Assembly (NCBI GenBank): GCA_963715025.1
Contig: CAVQQQ010000001.1
Span: 248,001-312,000 of the forward strand
Length of the DNA stretch: 64,000 bases
Source of the DNA: DASSJT01 sp963715025
GTDB taxonomy: Bacteria > Actinomycetota > Actinomycetes > Actinomycetales > Dermatophilaceae
Direction: 5' to 3'
In this document: positions 8,459-16,607 of the stretch, one piece after another
How positions within the stretch are numbered: position 1 is the stretch's first letter
Layout of the letters: each line of letters starts with the position of its first letter
Translations under genes and position numbers: made by a program
The notes under the pieces: model-generated
Database searches by the model: none
What the model was told of the DNA's origin: nothing
What the model saw: only the letters and a program-made list of their open reading frames with translations

Positions 8459-10048
8459 TCAGCCGTCGAGGTCGACGACGTTGACCGTGGCCGCCCCGAT
8501 CTCGCGGGTGATGTGGGCGAGCACGTCCGCCGGGATCGCGCTGTCGACGGTCATGGCCACGAGGGCATGGCCGCCCTTCGCGTCGCGGGCGACCTGCATG
8601 CCGGCGATGTTGACCTGGGCGTCCCCGAGCAGCCGGCCGACCGCGCCGATCACACCGGGCCGGTCCTCGTAGGAGAAGAACGCCATGTGCTCGGAGATCG
8701 GCACCTCGAGGTCGAATCCGTTGACCCCGACGATCTTCTCGATCATGCGCGGTCCAGTCAGGGTTCCTGCGACAGAGACCACGCTGCCGTCGGCCAGCGT
8801 GCCGCGCAGGGTCGTCACGTTGCGGAAGTCCTGCGTCGTCGGGTCGGTGAGCAGGCGCGCCTCGAGCCCCCGCTCGGCTGCGAGCAGCGGTGCGTTGACG
8901 TAGGTCACCGGGTCCTCGGTGACATCGGTGAAGATGCCCTTCAGGGCCGAGAGCCTCCAGATCGACACGTCGTGCTCGGTGATCTCGCCGTGGACGTCGA
9001 CGTCGAGCTGCACGGGCACCGAGCCGGCCAGCGCGGTGAAGATGCGGCCGAGCTTCTCGACCAGGGCGATGCCAGGCCGGACCTCCTCGTCGATCAGGCC
9101 GCTCGAGACGTTGACCGCATCGGGCACGAGGTCGCCACCGAGCGCCAGCCGCACCGACTTCGCGACGGCGACGCCGGCCTTCTCCTGGGCCTCCTCCGTC
9201 GAGGCGCCGAGGTGCGGCGTCACGACGACCGACTCGAACTCGAACAGCGGGCTCTCGGTGGTCGGCTCCTTCGCGAACACGTCGATGCCGGCGCCCGCGA
9301 CGCGACCCTCCCGGAGGGCTTCCGCGAGGGCCTCCTCGTCGACGATGCCGCCGCGTGATGCATTGACGATGCGGACGGTCGGCTTGACCTTGGTGAGAGC
9401 CTCCTTGCCGATGAGCCCGATCGTCTCCGGCGTCTTGGGGAGGTGGACGGTGATGAAGTCGGACTCGGCGAGCAGCTCCTCGAGCGTAACCAGCCGCGCA
9501 CCCAGCTGGCCGGCTCGCTGCGCCGACACGTAGGGGTCGTAGGCGAGTACGTCCATGCCGAAGCCCTTGAGCCGCTCGGCGACGAGCTGGCCGATGCGAC
9601 CGAAACCGACCACGCCGACCTTCTTGTCCAGCAGCTCGACGCCGCCGTACTTGTTGCGCTTCCACGCCCCGCCCTTGAGGGCCTCGTTGGCCGGGGCGAT
9701 GTTGCGCGACGTCGCCAGCAGGAGACCGACGGCGAGCTCGGCCGCGGAGGTGATGTTGGACGTTGGCGCGTTCACAACCATGACACCGGCCTTGGTGGCG
9801 GCCTGGACGTCGACGTTATCGAGGCCCACGCCGGCACGGGCGATGACCTTCAGGGTCTTGCCCGCGGCAATGGCCTCGTCGTCCATCTTGGTGGCCGACC
9901 GGATCAGCACGGCGTCGACGTCGGCGAGCGCAGGCAGCAGCTCATCGCGGTTGGCACCATCGCAGTGGCGGATCTCGAAGTCCGGGCCGAGGGCGTCGAT
10001 GGTGGCGGGCGAGAGCTCCTCGGCGATGAGCACGACGGGCTTGGTCAC
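8459..10048 (-). CDS. serA: D-3-phosphoglycerate dehydrogenase
   Basis: First committed enzyme of serine synthesis, oxidising 3-phosphoglycerate with NAD. 529 residues, the long actinobacterial form: substrate and NAD domains (VGFGRIGQLVA; the catalytic Arg/Glu/His region including TPHLGASTEEAQ), an intervening ASB domain, and a C-terminal ACT domain (YEDRPGVIGAVGRLLGDAQVNIAGMQV) expected to bind serine. The GTG at 10048 (VTKPVVLIAEEL) has AGGA 6-9 nt upstream and fits the family start. A longer frame to 10153 adds an unconserved Pro/Arg-rich stretch and is rejected. Confidence 0.96.
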   Translation of the reverse strand: MTKPVVLIAEELSPATIDALGPDFEIRHCDGANRDELLPALADVDAVLIRSATKMDDEAIAAGKTLKVIARAGVGLDNVDVQAATKAGVMVVNAPTSNITSAAELAVGLLLATSRNIAPANEALKGGAWKRNKYGGVELLDKKVGVVGFGRIGQLVAERLKGFGMDVLAYDPYVSAQRAGQLGARLVTLEELLAESDFITVHLPKTPETIGLIGKEALTKVKPTVRIVNASRGGIVDEEALAEALREGRVAGAGIDVFAKEPTTESPLFEFESVVVTPHLGASTEEAQEKAGVAVAKSVRLALGGDLVPDAVNVSSGLIDEEVRPGIALVEKLGRIFTALAGSVPVQLDVDVHGEITEHDVSIWRLSALKGIFTDVTEDPVTYVNAPLLAAERGLEARLLTDPTTQDFRNVTTLRGTLADGSVVSVAGTLTGPRMIEKIVGVNGFDLEVPISEHMAFFSYEDRPGVIGAVGRLLGDAQVNIAGMQVARDAKGGHALVAMTVDSAIPADVLAHITREIGAATVNVVDLDG

Positions 10049-10305
10049 GGGCGGTCCTGTTCTGGTGTGGGCAGCGTGAGAGGCCGGTATGCCGTCCGGC
10101 CTGGCGAGTGGTCGTGTCCAGGAACCCGGGGCTGGCCTGGGCGCACTCGGCACGGCTCTGTGCCGGCGCCCATCCTAGGCCCCTGACCAGCATGTGGATG
10201 CGGTGGCTCGACCTGTGGCACCGCCAGCTCAGCGTCCCCGAGGCTGGCCGATGCCATAGTGGCCGTGGGGGGCGCTTGGCGCTCTCACGACTCGAGGGAG
10301 GCAGC
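10049..10305. promoter_or_regulatory. Divergent serA / NmrA-like intergenic region
   Basis: For serA (minus), TAGGAT at 10172-10177 is a possible -10, giving a leader of about 115 nt. That leader would hold a GGCAC/GTGCC hairpin near its start and a 7-bp stem (10081-10087 with 10096-10102) whose loop carries the GTATGCCG octamer. For the plus-strand gene, CATAGT at 10254-10259 is a weak -10 candidate upstream of the GGGAGG ribosome site at 10295-10300. I see no recognisable riboswitch. Confidence 0.3.
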
Positions 10306-11079
10306 ATGAGGGTTGTGGTGACCGGCGGCCTGGGCGCCCTGGGCTCTTTGGTCGTGGAGAGCCTGCGCCGGGGAGGCCACCAGGCGGTTCCCGCGAGCCG
10401 GCGCACCGGCGTCGACCTCTCCACCGGTGCCGGACTCGACGCCGCCCTCGCCGACGCCGACGCCGTGGTGCACACCGCCGACACCCACCGGCCGTGGCAG
10501 TTCAGCAGCGTGACCGAGGGCGGGACCCGGCGGCTGGCACAGGCCGTCGCGGCGATGGACCGGCCCGCCCATGTCGTCGCCATATCGATCGTGGGATGCG
10601 ATCGCAGTCCCTATGCCTATTACCGGGCCAAGACCCGAGCCGAGCACGCCATGGAGGCGGCGGGGATCCCGGCGACGGTCCAGCGGGCCACGCAGTTCCA
10701 CACGCTCGTCGCCGCCATCGCGCGAGTGACCACGCTTGGGCCGGTCGGCTTCGCGATCCGAGGCGTCGAGTTCCAGCCGGTGGACCCGGAGTTCGTCGCA
10801 ACGCGACTGGCCGCGCTGGCGGTCGGGCCGCCGCCACCAGGCTTCCGGAGGGCCGTTGACCTCGCCGGCCCGCAGCGCCTGTCGATGGGCCACCTCGCGC
10901 GCCTCGTCGCCGCCCACGAGCTGAGGCGCTCACCCCGGGTGGTGTCCATGCCTGCCATGGGCGGCACGCTGCGCGCCCTCGCGGCCGGCTACGGCCTACC
11001 ACCAGCCACGGCCGAGCTCGGCGGCACCCCGTTCGGCGAATGGCTGTCGAGACAGCCGGTTCCCCTGCACGGTCGCTGA
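10306..11079 (+). CDS. NAD(P)-binding protein, NmrA/atypical SDR type
   Basis: 257 residues with an N-terminal Rossmann glycine motif (VVVTGGLGALGSLVVESL), then VVHTAD and YRAKTRAEHAMEAAGIPATVQRATQFH, as in NmrA-like/atypical short-chain dehydrogenase proteins. The ATG at 10306 has GGGAGG 5 nt upstream; codons further upstream in the frame are rejected as unconserved. It is transcribed alone, divergently from serA and convergently with the ABC ATPase. Substrate is unknown; a redox-sensing or quinone/epimerase-like role is possible. Confidence 0.8.
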   Translation: MRVVVTGGLGALGSLVVESLRRGGHQAVPASRRTGVDLSTGAGLDAALADADAVVHTADTHRPWQFSSVTEGGTRRLAQAVAAMDRPAHVVAISIVGCDRSPYAYYRAKTRAEHAMEAAGIPATVQRATQFHTLVAAIARVTTLGPVGFAIRGVEFQPVDPEFVATRLAALAVGPPPPGFRRAVDLAGPQRLSMGHLARLVAAHELRRSPRVVSMPAMGGTLRALAAGYGLPPATAELGGTPFGEWLSRQPVPLHGR

Positions 11080-11129
11080 GTCCGGCCAGCTGCTCCCTGA
11101 AGGCTCCCGAGTGAGGTCGGGCCGACGGC

Positions 11130-12077
11130 CTATCCTGACGCCGTGACGATCGCGCTCCGGCTTCTTGGCGGCGCGTCCTTCAGGGGCACCGACATCGGCA
11201 GCCCGATCTGGGACTGGCGCAGGGCGATCAGGACCTCTCCGGCTTCGTCGGCGGTCCGCATCGGAACGCTCAGGCGACCGGTCTCTGGCGATTGGGCCGG
11301 GAGCGCGCCGAGGACCGACGCGATGACGCGGACGGCTTCGGTCGAGTCGGCCGGGTCGCCCAGCCGCAGTTCCAGCGCCGACTCGCCGACCGAGGCCTTG
11401 AGCTCGTCGGAGGTGCCCTCGGCAACCTTCCGGCCCCGGTCGATGACGGCGATGCGGCTCGCGAGCTGGTCGGCCTCGTCGAGGTATTGCGTCGTGAGCA
11501 GGATCGTAGAACCGCTCGCCACGAGGCCGCGGATCGTGTCCCACATCTGGCCGCGCGTGCGGGGGTCGAGCCCGGTCGTCGGCTCGTCGAGGAAGATCAG
11601 AGGTGGGCGCGCGATAAGGCTCGCCGCAAGGTCGAGGCGCCGCCGCATGCCGCCCGAGAACTGCGCGAGGGGCCGGTCGGCCGCCTCCTCAAGCGCGAAC
11701 TGTTCCAGCAGCGTCGCGGCCGTCGTGCGCGCCCGCTGCCGAGACTGCCCGTGGATCCGGGCAAAGAGGCGCAGGTTCTCGTTCGCCGTGAGCTTCTCGT
11801 CCACCGAGGCGTACTGCCCGGTGACGCCGATCAGCTGGCGGACCTGGTGGGGGTGGCGCTGCACATCCACGTCGAAGATCTCGGCCTGGCCCGCGTCGAT
11901 GCGCAGCAGGGTGGCGAGCATCCGCAAGGTCGTGGTCTTGCCGGCCCCGTTGGGGCCGAGGACGCCGAATACTCCCCCGCGCGGCACGTCGAGGTCGATG
12001 CCGTCGACCGCCCGGACCCCTTTGAAGTCCTTGACGAGACCGCGGGCGCGGACCGCCAGGTCGCTCGTGTGTGCCAT
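11130..12077 (-). CDS. ABC transporter ATP-binding protein, DrrA-like, orphan
   Basis: ATPase of the daunorubicin-resistance (DrrA) subfamily, 315 residues. It has Walker A GPNGAGKTTT, a Q-loop (VTGQYASVDEKLTANENL), signature FSGGMRRRLDLA, Walker B LIFLDEPTTGLDPRTR and the switch histidine replaced by Gln (LLTTQYLDEAD), as is normal for DrrA. The tail ends IGLPMSVPLKDAPPRSRS instead of the usual LDEVFLALTG-like end. No partner permease (DrrB) follows; the next gene is convergent. The gene may have lost its last residues and its membrane partner, or it may serve a distant permease. Confidence 0.85.
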   Translation of the reverse strand: MAHTSDLAVRARGLVKDFKGVRAVDGIDLDVPRGGVFGVLGPNGAGKTTTLRMLATLLRIDAGQAEIFDVDVQRHPHQVRQLIGVTGQYASVDEKLTANENLRLFARIHGQSRQRARTTAATLLEQFALEEAADRPLAQFSGGMRRRLDLAASLIARPPLIFLDEPTTGLDPRTRGQMWDTIRGLVASGSTILLTTQYLDEADQLASRIAVIDRGRKVAEGTSDELKASVGESALELRLGDPADSTEAVRVIASVLGALPAQSPETGRLSVPMRTADEAGEVLIALRQSQIGLPMSVPLKDAPPRSRSAIVTASG

Positions 12078-12151
12078 GTGGCCTGCTCCTTCCGTGAGTC
12101 GGTGGGAGGTGCGATCGGCACGCTCCCGGTGTCACGGCATACGGTGCAGGT

Positions 12152-12204
12152 CCCCGGCTTCACGCGGGTTTCACGGCCGGGCCCCGCGGTTTCACCCGGT
12201 TTCA
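12152..12204. repeat. Degenerate repeats of TGAAACC crossing the oxidoreductase stop codon
   Basis: On the minus strand TGAAACCGGG, TGAAACCGCGG, TGAAACCCGCG and TGAAGCCGGG follow each other at 12-21 bp spacing. The first TGA is the stop codon of the molybdopterin oxidoreductase (12202-12204). This is one of several places in the window where a short degenerate tandem repeat includes a stop codon. Confidence 0.55.
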
Positions 12205-14373
12205 GGAGGACTCGCGCACACCAGCCGGCTCGGCTTCGGGGAGACTGGCCACGCCGGCCGGGGCGACCGTCACGGGCACCCCGCTGAGGGCGGCGTTGCC
12301 GCTGGCCAGGTCGAGTCGCTCCGGATCGGTGAGGTCGTTGATCGAGGCCCCTGGCAGGCTGACGGCGCCTGTCATCCGTACCCCCTCGCGCCGGTGTCCG
12401 TAGCCGTGCGGGAGGCTCACCACACCGGGCATGACGTCCTCGGTCGCCATGAGGTCGACCTCGATCGCGCCAACTCGCGAGGTCACCCGCACCACAGAAC
12501 CGTCGACCAGCCCGCGCTCCTGGAGGTCGTCGGGGTGCATGTAGAGCTGGTGGCGAGGGCGGCCCCTGGTCAGCCGCGTGGTGTTGTGCATCCAGGAGTT
12601 GTTGTCGCGCTGGTGGCGCCGGCCGATCAGCAGCAGCCCGGTGTCCGCGCTCGTCTGGCGGTGGAGCCGGTCGAGCTGGTCGGCCAGACGCGGCAGGTCG
12701 TCGAGCACCGGCCGGGGCGCGGCGTGCACCCGGTGATCAGCGGTCTGGAGGCGGCCGGGCAGACAGGGCTCGAGCGGGCCGAGGTCGATACCGTCGGGCT
12801 GCCGCCGAAGCCGGCGGACGGACAGTCTCGCAGCCCCGGTGCGCAGCATCAGGTCGACCGTGCGCGTGGGCGATGTGCGCAGTCTGGCGACCGCCGCCAG
12901 TCGGCGGCGCCATCCGCCGGTCGCACCGAGCCGCTTGGTCGTGCGCAGCGCGATCTCGGCATAGATCTGCCAGTCGTGGCGGGCGCCCGGCTCCTTCGGG
13001 AACAGGGCCGGCGTGAACCGGGCGGTGTTGCGCACCGCGAGGGTGTGGAAGGCCACGTCGTAGTGGTCGCGCTCGAGCGCCGATGTCGGCGGCAGGATCA
13101 CGTCGGCATGCCGCGTGGTCTCGTTGACGTAGAAGTCGACAGCTGCCATGAACTCCAGCTCATCGAGCGCGGCGTCGAGCCGGGCACCGCCAGGCGTGGA
13201 GAGCACCGGGTTTCCAGCCACGGTCAACAGCGCCCGGATCTGTCCGGTCCCTGGCGTGAGGATCTCCTCGGCGAGGGCCGCCACCGGAAGCTCGCCCCCG
13301 AACTCGGGCAGGCCCCGAACCCGGCTGCGGTACTTGTCGTAGTGGCCCGGCCCCACGATCCGTCGGCCCACCGTGTCGATGGCGGGTCTGGTGAACATCG
13401 CACCGCCGGCCCGGTCCAGGTTGCCCGAGAGCACGTTGAGCAGCTGAATCGCCCACTGGCAGATCGTGCCGAACTCCTGCGTGGACACGCCGATCCGGCC
13501 GTACGCCGCTGCGGCTGGGCTGGCGGCGAACTCGCGCGCGATCCGGCGGATCTCCGCGGCTGGCACGCCACTGGCCCGCTCCGCCCGCTCCGGCGTGAAC
13601 GGCGCCACCGCCTCGCGCACGGCCTCCATCCCCTCGACCCACGCGGCCGGCCGGGCCAGCCCCTCGTCGAGGAGGGTCTTCACCATGGCGAGCAGCACCG
13701 CCGCGTCGGTCCCGGGCCGCACGAAATGGTGTTCGGTGGCCACCTTGGCGGTCTCGGTGCGCCGTGGGTCGAAGACCACCATGCGCCCACCACGCGCTTT
13801 GAGCTCGCGCAGCCGCTGCGGGAAGTCGGGGACGGTCATCATCGAGCCGTTGGACGCCATCGGGTTGGCGCCGAAGACCAGGAAGTAGTCGGTGCGGTCG
13901 AGGTCGGTGATCGGCTGGAGCAGCTGGTGCCCGAACATCAGCATGTTGACCAGCTGGTGAGGCAGCTGGTCGACCGAGGTGGCACTGAACCGGTTGTGGG
14001 TGCGCAGCATCTTGACCATGGCGATGCCGTGCGTCATCGAGCCGAGGCTGTGCACGTTGGGGTTGCCGAGGTAGATCCCCAGGGCATCACCACCGTGCTC
14101 CCTCACGGTGTTGGCGAGCCGCGTGCTGACCAGGTCGAAGGCCTCATCCCACGAGATCTCGGCCCAGCCATCGGCGGTGCGGCGCACCGGCCGCTTCAGC
14201 CGCTCGGGGTCCTCGTAAACGTCCTGCAGGGCAACAGCCTTGGGGCAGATGTGCCCCCGGGACAGGGGGTCGTCGGTGTTGCCCCGCACCGAGGCGATCC
14301 GGCCGCCCTCCAGGGTGAACAGCAGACCGCACGTGGCCTCGCACAGGTTGCAGACGCCATGCCGGGTTTCCAT
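12202..14373 (-). CDS. Molybdopterin-dependent oxidoreductase with N-terminal [4Fe-4S] cluster
   Basis: 723-residue DMSO-reductase/BisC-type enzyme. The N-terminal ligands C8-x2-C11-x3-C15-x27-C43 would bind one [4Fe-4S] cluster. The MoCo domains follow (VFGANPMASNGSMMTVPDFPQRL; GRIGVSTQEFGTICQWAIQLLN; LLTVAGNPVLSTPGG), and the C-terminal dinucleotide-binding domain ends with VSLPHGYGH. No Tat signal is seen, so it is probably cytoplasmic. There is no neighbouring partner subunit or chaperone, and the neighbours look unrelated. Candidate roles are formate dehydrogenase-like or assimilatory-type reductase; the substrate cannot be told. Confidence 0.88.
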   Translation of the reverse strand: METRHGVCNLCEATCGLLFTLEGGRIASVRGNTDDPLSRGHICPKAVALQDVYEDPERLKRPVRRTADGWAEISWDEAFDLVSTRLANTVREHGGDALGIYLGNPNVHSLGSMTHGIAMVKMLRTHNRFSATSVDQLPHQLVNMLMFGHQLLQPITDLDRTDYFLVFGANPMASNGSMMTVPDFPQRLRELKARGGRMVVFDPRRTETAKVATEHHFVRPGTDAAVLLAMVKTLLDEGLARPAAWVEGMEAVREAVAPFTPERAERASGVPAAEIRRIAREFAASPAAAAYGRIGVSTQEFGTICQWAIQLLNVLSGNLDRAGGAMFTRPAIDTVGRRIVGPGHYDKYRSRVRGLPEFGGELPVAALAEEILTPGTGQIRALLTVAGNPVLSTPGGARLDAALDELEFMAAVDFYVNETTRHADVILPPTSALERDHYDVAFHTLAVRNTARFTPALFPKEPGARHDWQIYAEIALRTTKRLGATGGWRRRLAAVARLRTSPTRTVDLMLRTGAARLSVRRLRRQPDGIDLGPLEPCLPGRLQTADHRVHAAPRPVLDDLPRLADQLDRLHRQTSADTGLLLIGRRHQRDNNSWMHNTTRLTRGRPRHQLYMHPDDLQERGLVDGSVVRVTSRVGAIEVDLMATEDVMPGVVSLPHGYGHRREGVRMTGAVSLPGASINDLTDPERLDLASGNAALSGVPVTVAPAGVASLPEAEPAGVRESS

Positions 14374-14406
14374 GCAGCCATGGTCACAGGCTTCTCAGGC
14401 AATGGC

Positions 14407-14445
14407 GAGGGGTATGCGGGGTGGCGAGCACCCGGCATACCCCTC
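14407..14445. terminator. Hairpin of two inverted octamers with loop GCGAG
   Basis: Left arm GAGGGGTATGCGGGGTG (14407-14423) pairs with CACCCGGCATACCCCTC (14429-14445) over 17 bp with one mismatch. It lies between the stop of the FAD oxidoreductase gene and the start of the molybdopterin enzyme, where a transcript from the former should end. Nearly the same element recurs at 16506-16540 with the identical loop. The right arm holds an exact CGGCATAC. Confidence 0.65.
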
Positions 14446-14463
14446 GGTCTGCTGGTCGGCGGG

Positions 14464-15775
14464 TCAGCGCACCGGCGAGCGCCCGGAGACCCGCATCGCG
14501 ACGGCCAGCCCGGGCTGGCGGACCCGGGAGGCGCGTCTCGGCGCCTGCGGCCGCCTGCGAGCGAGCTGCGCGAGTCCACGCAGCCCCACGAGCCGGACGA
14601 TGTTCGAGGGAGCCAGGAACTCGTCCATAGGCAGGACGCCGGCCAGGGCGGCGAGGAACCGCTCGGAGGCGACCGGGTCGTCCGCGATCGCCGCGAAGAG
14701 GCGGCCCTCGGCCGCAGTCGGCGGGCGCAGCTGCGCGAGTCCGACCGTGAAGTCGAACATCGGGCGCCGGGCCCGGTTGCGCTGCCGCTCGTAGTGGCGC
14801 AGCGCGGTGCCCAGTCGCGTGGTGCCGGCGAAGCCCCGGACGACCGCGTCGCTGAGCGCGGCCGCATCGGCGAGTGCGTTGCCCATGCCCTGGCCGGTGA
14901 CCGGGTCCATGACCAGGCCGGCGTCCCCGACCAGCGCCCAGCCCGGCCCTGAGGAGCGCAGGACCCGGTTGGGCACGTCGATCGTGGCGCGGATGGGTCC
15001 GACCCGCTGGCCCGACAGAACCCTCTCGCCGACCTCGCCCAGCGTCTGCAGGCTGGCGGTAAGTGCACTCTGGGCGTCGGCGCGGTGGTCGGCCAGGGCC
15101 TCGACGGGGCGGGCGAGGAAGGTGGTGACCTGGTCGTCGTTGGTCGGGAAGGCCCCGAACGCCAGCCTCCTACCGCTCGCCATCCACCCGTGGCCGAGGG
15201 GCACGCCGGACCAGTAGGCGTAGGTCGCGAGCGTGCTCGGGACCGCCTCGCGGACGGTCGGTGCGCCGACCGCTCGGGCCACGGTCGAGTTCTTGCCGTC
15301 GGCACCGATGACGAGCCGAGCCCGCTGAACGGCCCGCCCACCGCCCTTGAGCCGCAGGCGCACCCCGGTAACCGTGCCCCCCTCGGCGGTGAGCTCCTCG
15401 ACGATCACGCCCTCGCGCACCTCGGGCGCCTGCCTCGCGGGCCGCGTCGACCAGCAGCGTGTCGAGCACGGTGCGCCGCGGGCTGTACATCGCATCGACC
15501 CCGTCGACCGCCGTGACCTGGCCCCACACCGCCGTGCGGGGGCCGGCATCGAAGCGCATCAGGCGGGTCGGCGGCGCGCCCGCCGCCTCCAGCCGGTCGA
15601 GCAGGCCCCAGCGGGCCATCAGGGCAGCGCCGGTCACCTGGAGCTGGTGTGAGGACAGCGTGTCGCTCGGGAAGCGGGCTTGCTCCAGGACCAGGACGTC
15701 AAGGCCGGCGCGGGCCAGCAGCAGGGCCGTGGCCGACCCGGCCAGGCGCCCTCCCACGATCACCACGTCAGGCAT
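14464..15775 (-). pseudogene. Frameshifted FAD-dependent oxidoreductase, geranylgeranyl-reductase-like
   Basis: Two overlapping frames make one protein of about 435 residues. The N-terminal frame has the FAD Rossmann motif VVIVGGRLAGSATALLLARAG. The C-terminal frame carries ARLVIGADGKNS and LVGDAGLVMDPVTGQGMGNALADA, as in geranylgeranyl reductases and p-hydroxybenzoate-type monooxygenases. The frame changes at the GGG run 15424-15426: removing one G joins DAAREAGA to EVREGVIVEEL. The ATG at 15775 has GGAGG upstream and overlaps the TetR stop by 8 nt, so translation is coupled to the regulator. A single homopolymer error is as likely as real decay. Confidence 0.8.
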
Positions 15776-16436
15776 CGCGCTGCCCTCCCTCTGGCGCCGA
15801 GACCTCCCGGCCCTGCTCGGTAAGGACGGAGGCCTGGATCAGCCGGATGAACGACTCCACCCGCTGGGGCAGGCGGCCGTCGTCCAGCTGTTCGGACATG
15901 GCCTGCATTCCGGTGAACGAGCTCACTGCAACCTCTGCGAACTCGGTCGGCTCCACGTCGGCCCGCACGTCGCCCTCGCGCTGCGCGGCCGCGAAGTGGG
16001 ACGCAACCACCTCCACCCAGAAGCGCAGCCCGCCACACAGCTCGTCGCGCAGGTCGGGATCGCGCGCAAGCTCCTCGATCACCTTGCGCGGGCCGGCCGG
16101 GCTGTCGGCACTCGTGGACAGACGCGCGAGGATGCGGGGGGCCTCGAACATGCGGTCCACTGCCCGGGGAAGCGGCGCGGCGGCTGCACTCACCCGCTGG
16201 ACCCACCGCTGGCGGTGATCGGCCACGACGGCCAGCGCGAGCGCCTGCTTGGAGGGGAAGTGGAAGTAGAACCCGCCCTTGGTCAGCCCAGAGGCGTCGA
16301 TGATGCGGTTGAGCGAGGCACCCGCGTAGCCGTCGCGCAGGAAGACCGGTGTCGCCGCGTCGAGGATCGCACGGCGCGACCGCTCGGCCCGGTCCTGAGC
16401 CGGCCGGTGCGCCCGCATCCCAACTGCATCAGCCAT
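15768..16436 (-). CDS. TetR/AcrR family transcriptional regulator
   Basis: 222 residues from the ATG at 16436. The N-terminal helix-turn-helix (ILDAATPVFLRDGYAGASLNRIIDASGLTKGGFYFHFPSKQ region) is typical of TetR repressors, with a helical ligand domain behind it. A longer frame to 16535 would run through the operator and the terminator hairpin, so it is rejected. An 18-bp perfect palindrome lies 12 nt upstream. The stop overlaps the start of the FAD oxidoreductase, which is the probable regulated gene; autoregulation is likely. Confidence 0.9.
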   Translation of the reverse strand: MADAVGMRAHRPAQDRAERSRRAILDAATPVFLRDGYAGASLNRIIDASGLTKGGFYFHFPSKQALALAVVADHRQRWVQRVSAAAAPLPRAVDRMFEAPRILARLSTSADSPAGPRKVIEELARDPDLRDELCGGLRFWVEVVASHFAAAQREGDVRADVEPTEFAEVAVSSFTGMQAMSEQLDDGRLPQRVESFIRLIQASVLTEQGREVSAPEGGQRDA

Positions 16437-16448
16437 GGGTCCGGTAGA

Positions 16449-16466
16449 AAACCGACCGGTCGGTTT
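16449..16466. promoter_or_regulatory. Probable TetR operator, perfect 18-bp palindrome
   Basis: AAACCGACCGGTCGGTTT reads the same on both strands. It lies just upstream of the TetR start (16436). The ACCGACCGGTCGGT core is a common operator form for TetR/AcrR proteins that sense lipids or hydrophobic compounds. A bound repressor would block transcription of the TetR-FAD oxidoreductase pair. Confidence 0.75.
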
Positions 16467-16505
16467 GTCAATGCTGTCCCTGGCTGGGACCCGAACATGA
16501 CACAG

Positions 16506-16540
16506 GGGGTATGCCGGGTGGCGAGCACCCGGCATACCCC
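16506..16540. terminator. Perfect 15-bp hairpin of two inverted GTATGCCG octamers
   Basis: GGGGTATGCCGGGTG (16506-16520), loop GCGAG, then CACCCGGCATACCCC (16526-16540). It sits after the ilvC stop (16608) and before the TetR operator on the same strand, the expected end of the ilvBNC transcript. There is no long T-run. It is the perfect version of the element at 14407-14445. Confidence 0.7.
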
Positions 16541-16607
16541 TTGGGTCACAGTGGACCGCTCCTGGCGCTGACCCCTGCCGGGACGGGGTCAGCCGCGGCG
16601 GCGACGG

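Noticed and set aside
12202..14373. Selenocysteine in the molybdopterin enzyme
   Set aside because: No in-frame TGA before the stop and no SECIS-like hairpin at an internal site; serine occupies the region.
11143..14952. Open frame of 1269 codons on the plus strand
   Set aside because: It is the reverse shadow of the ABC ATPase and molybdopterin oxidoreductase genes; its translation is Arg/Ala/Gly-rich without motifs.
14464..15775. Programmed ribosomal frameshift in the FAD gene
   Set aside because: No slippery heptamer with a downstream structure at 15424; three other genes have similar one-base breaks, so error or decay is simpler.
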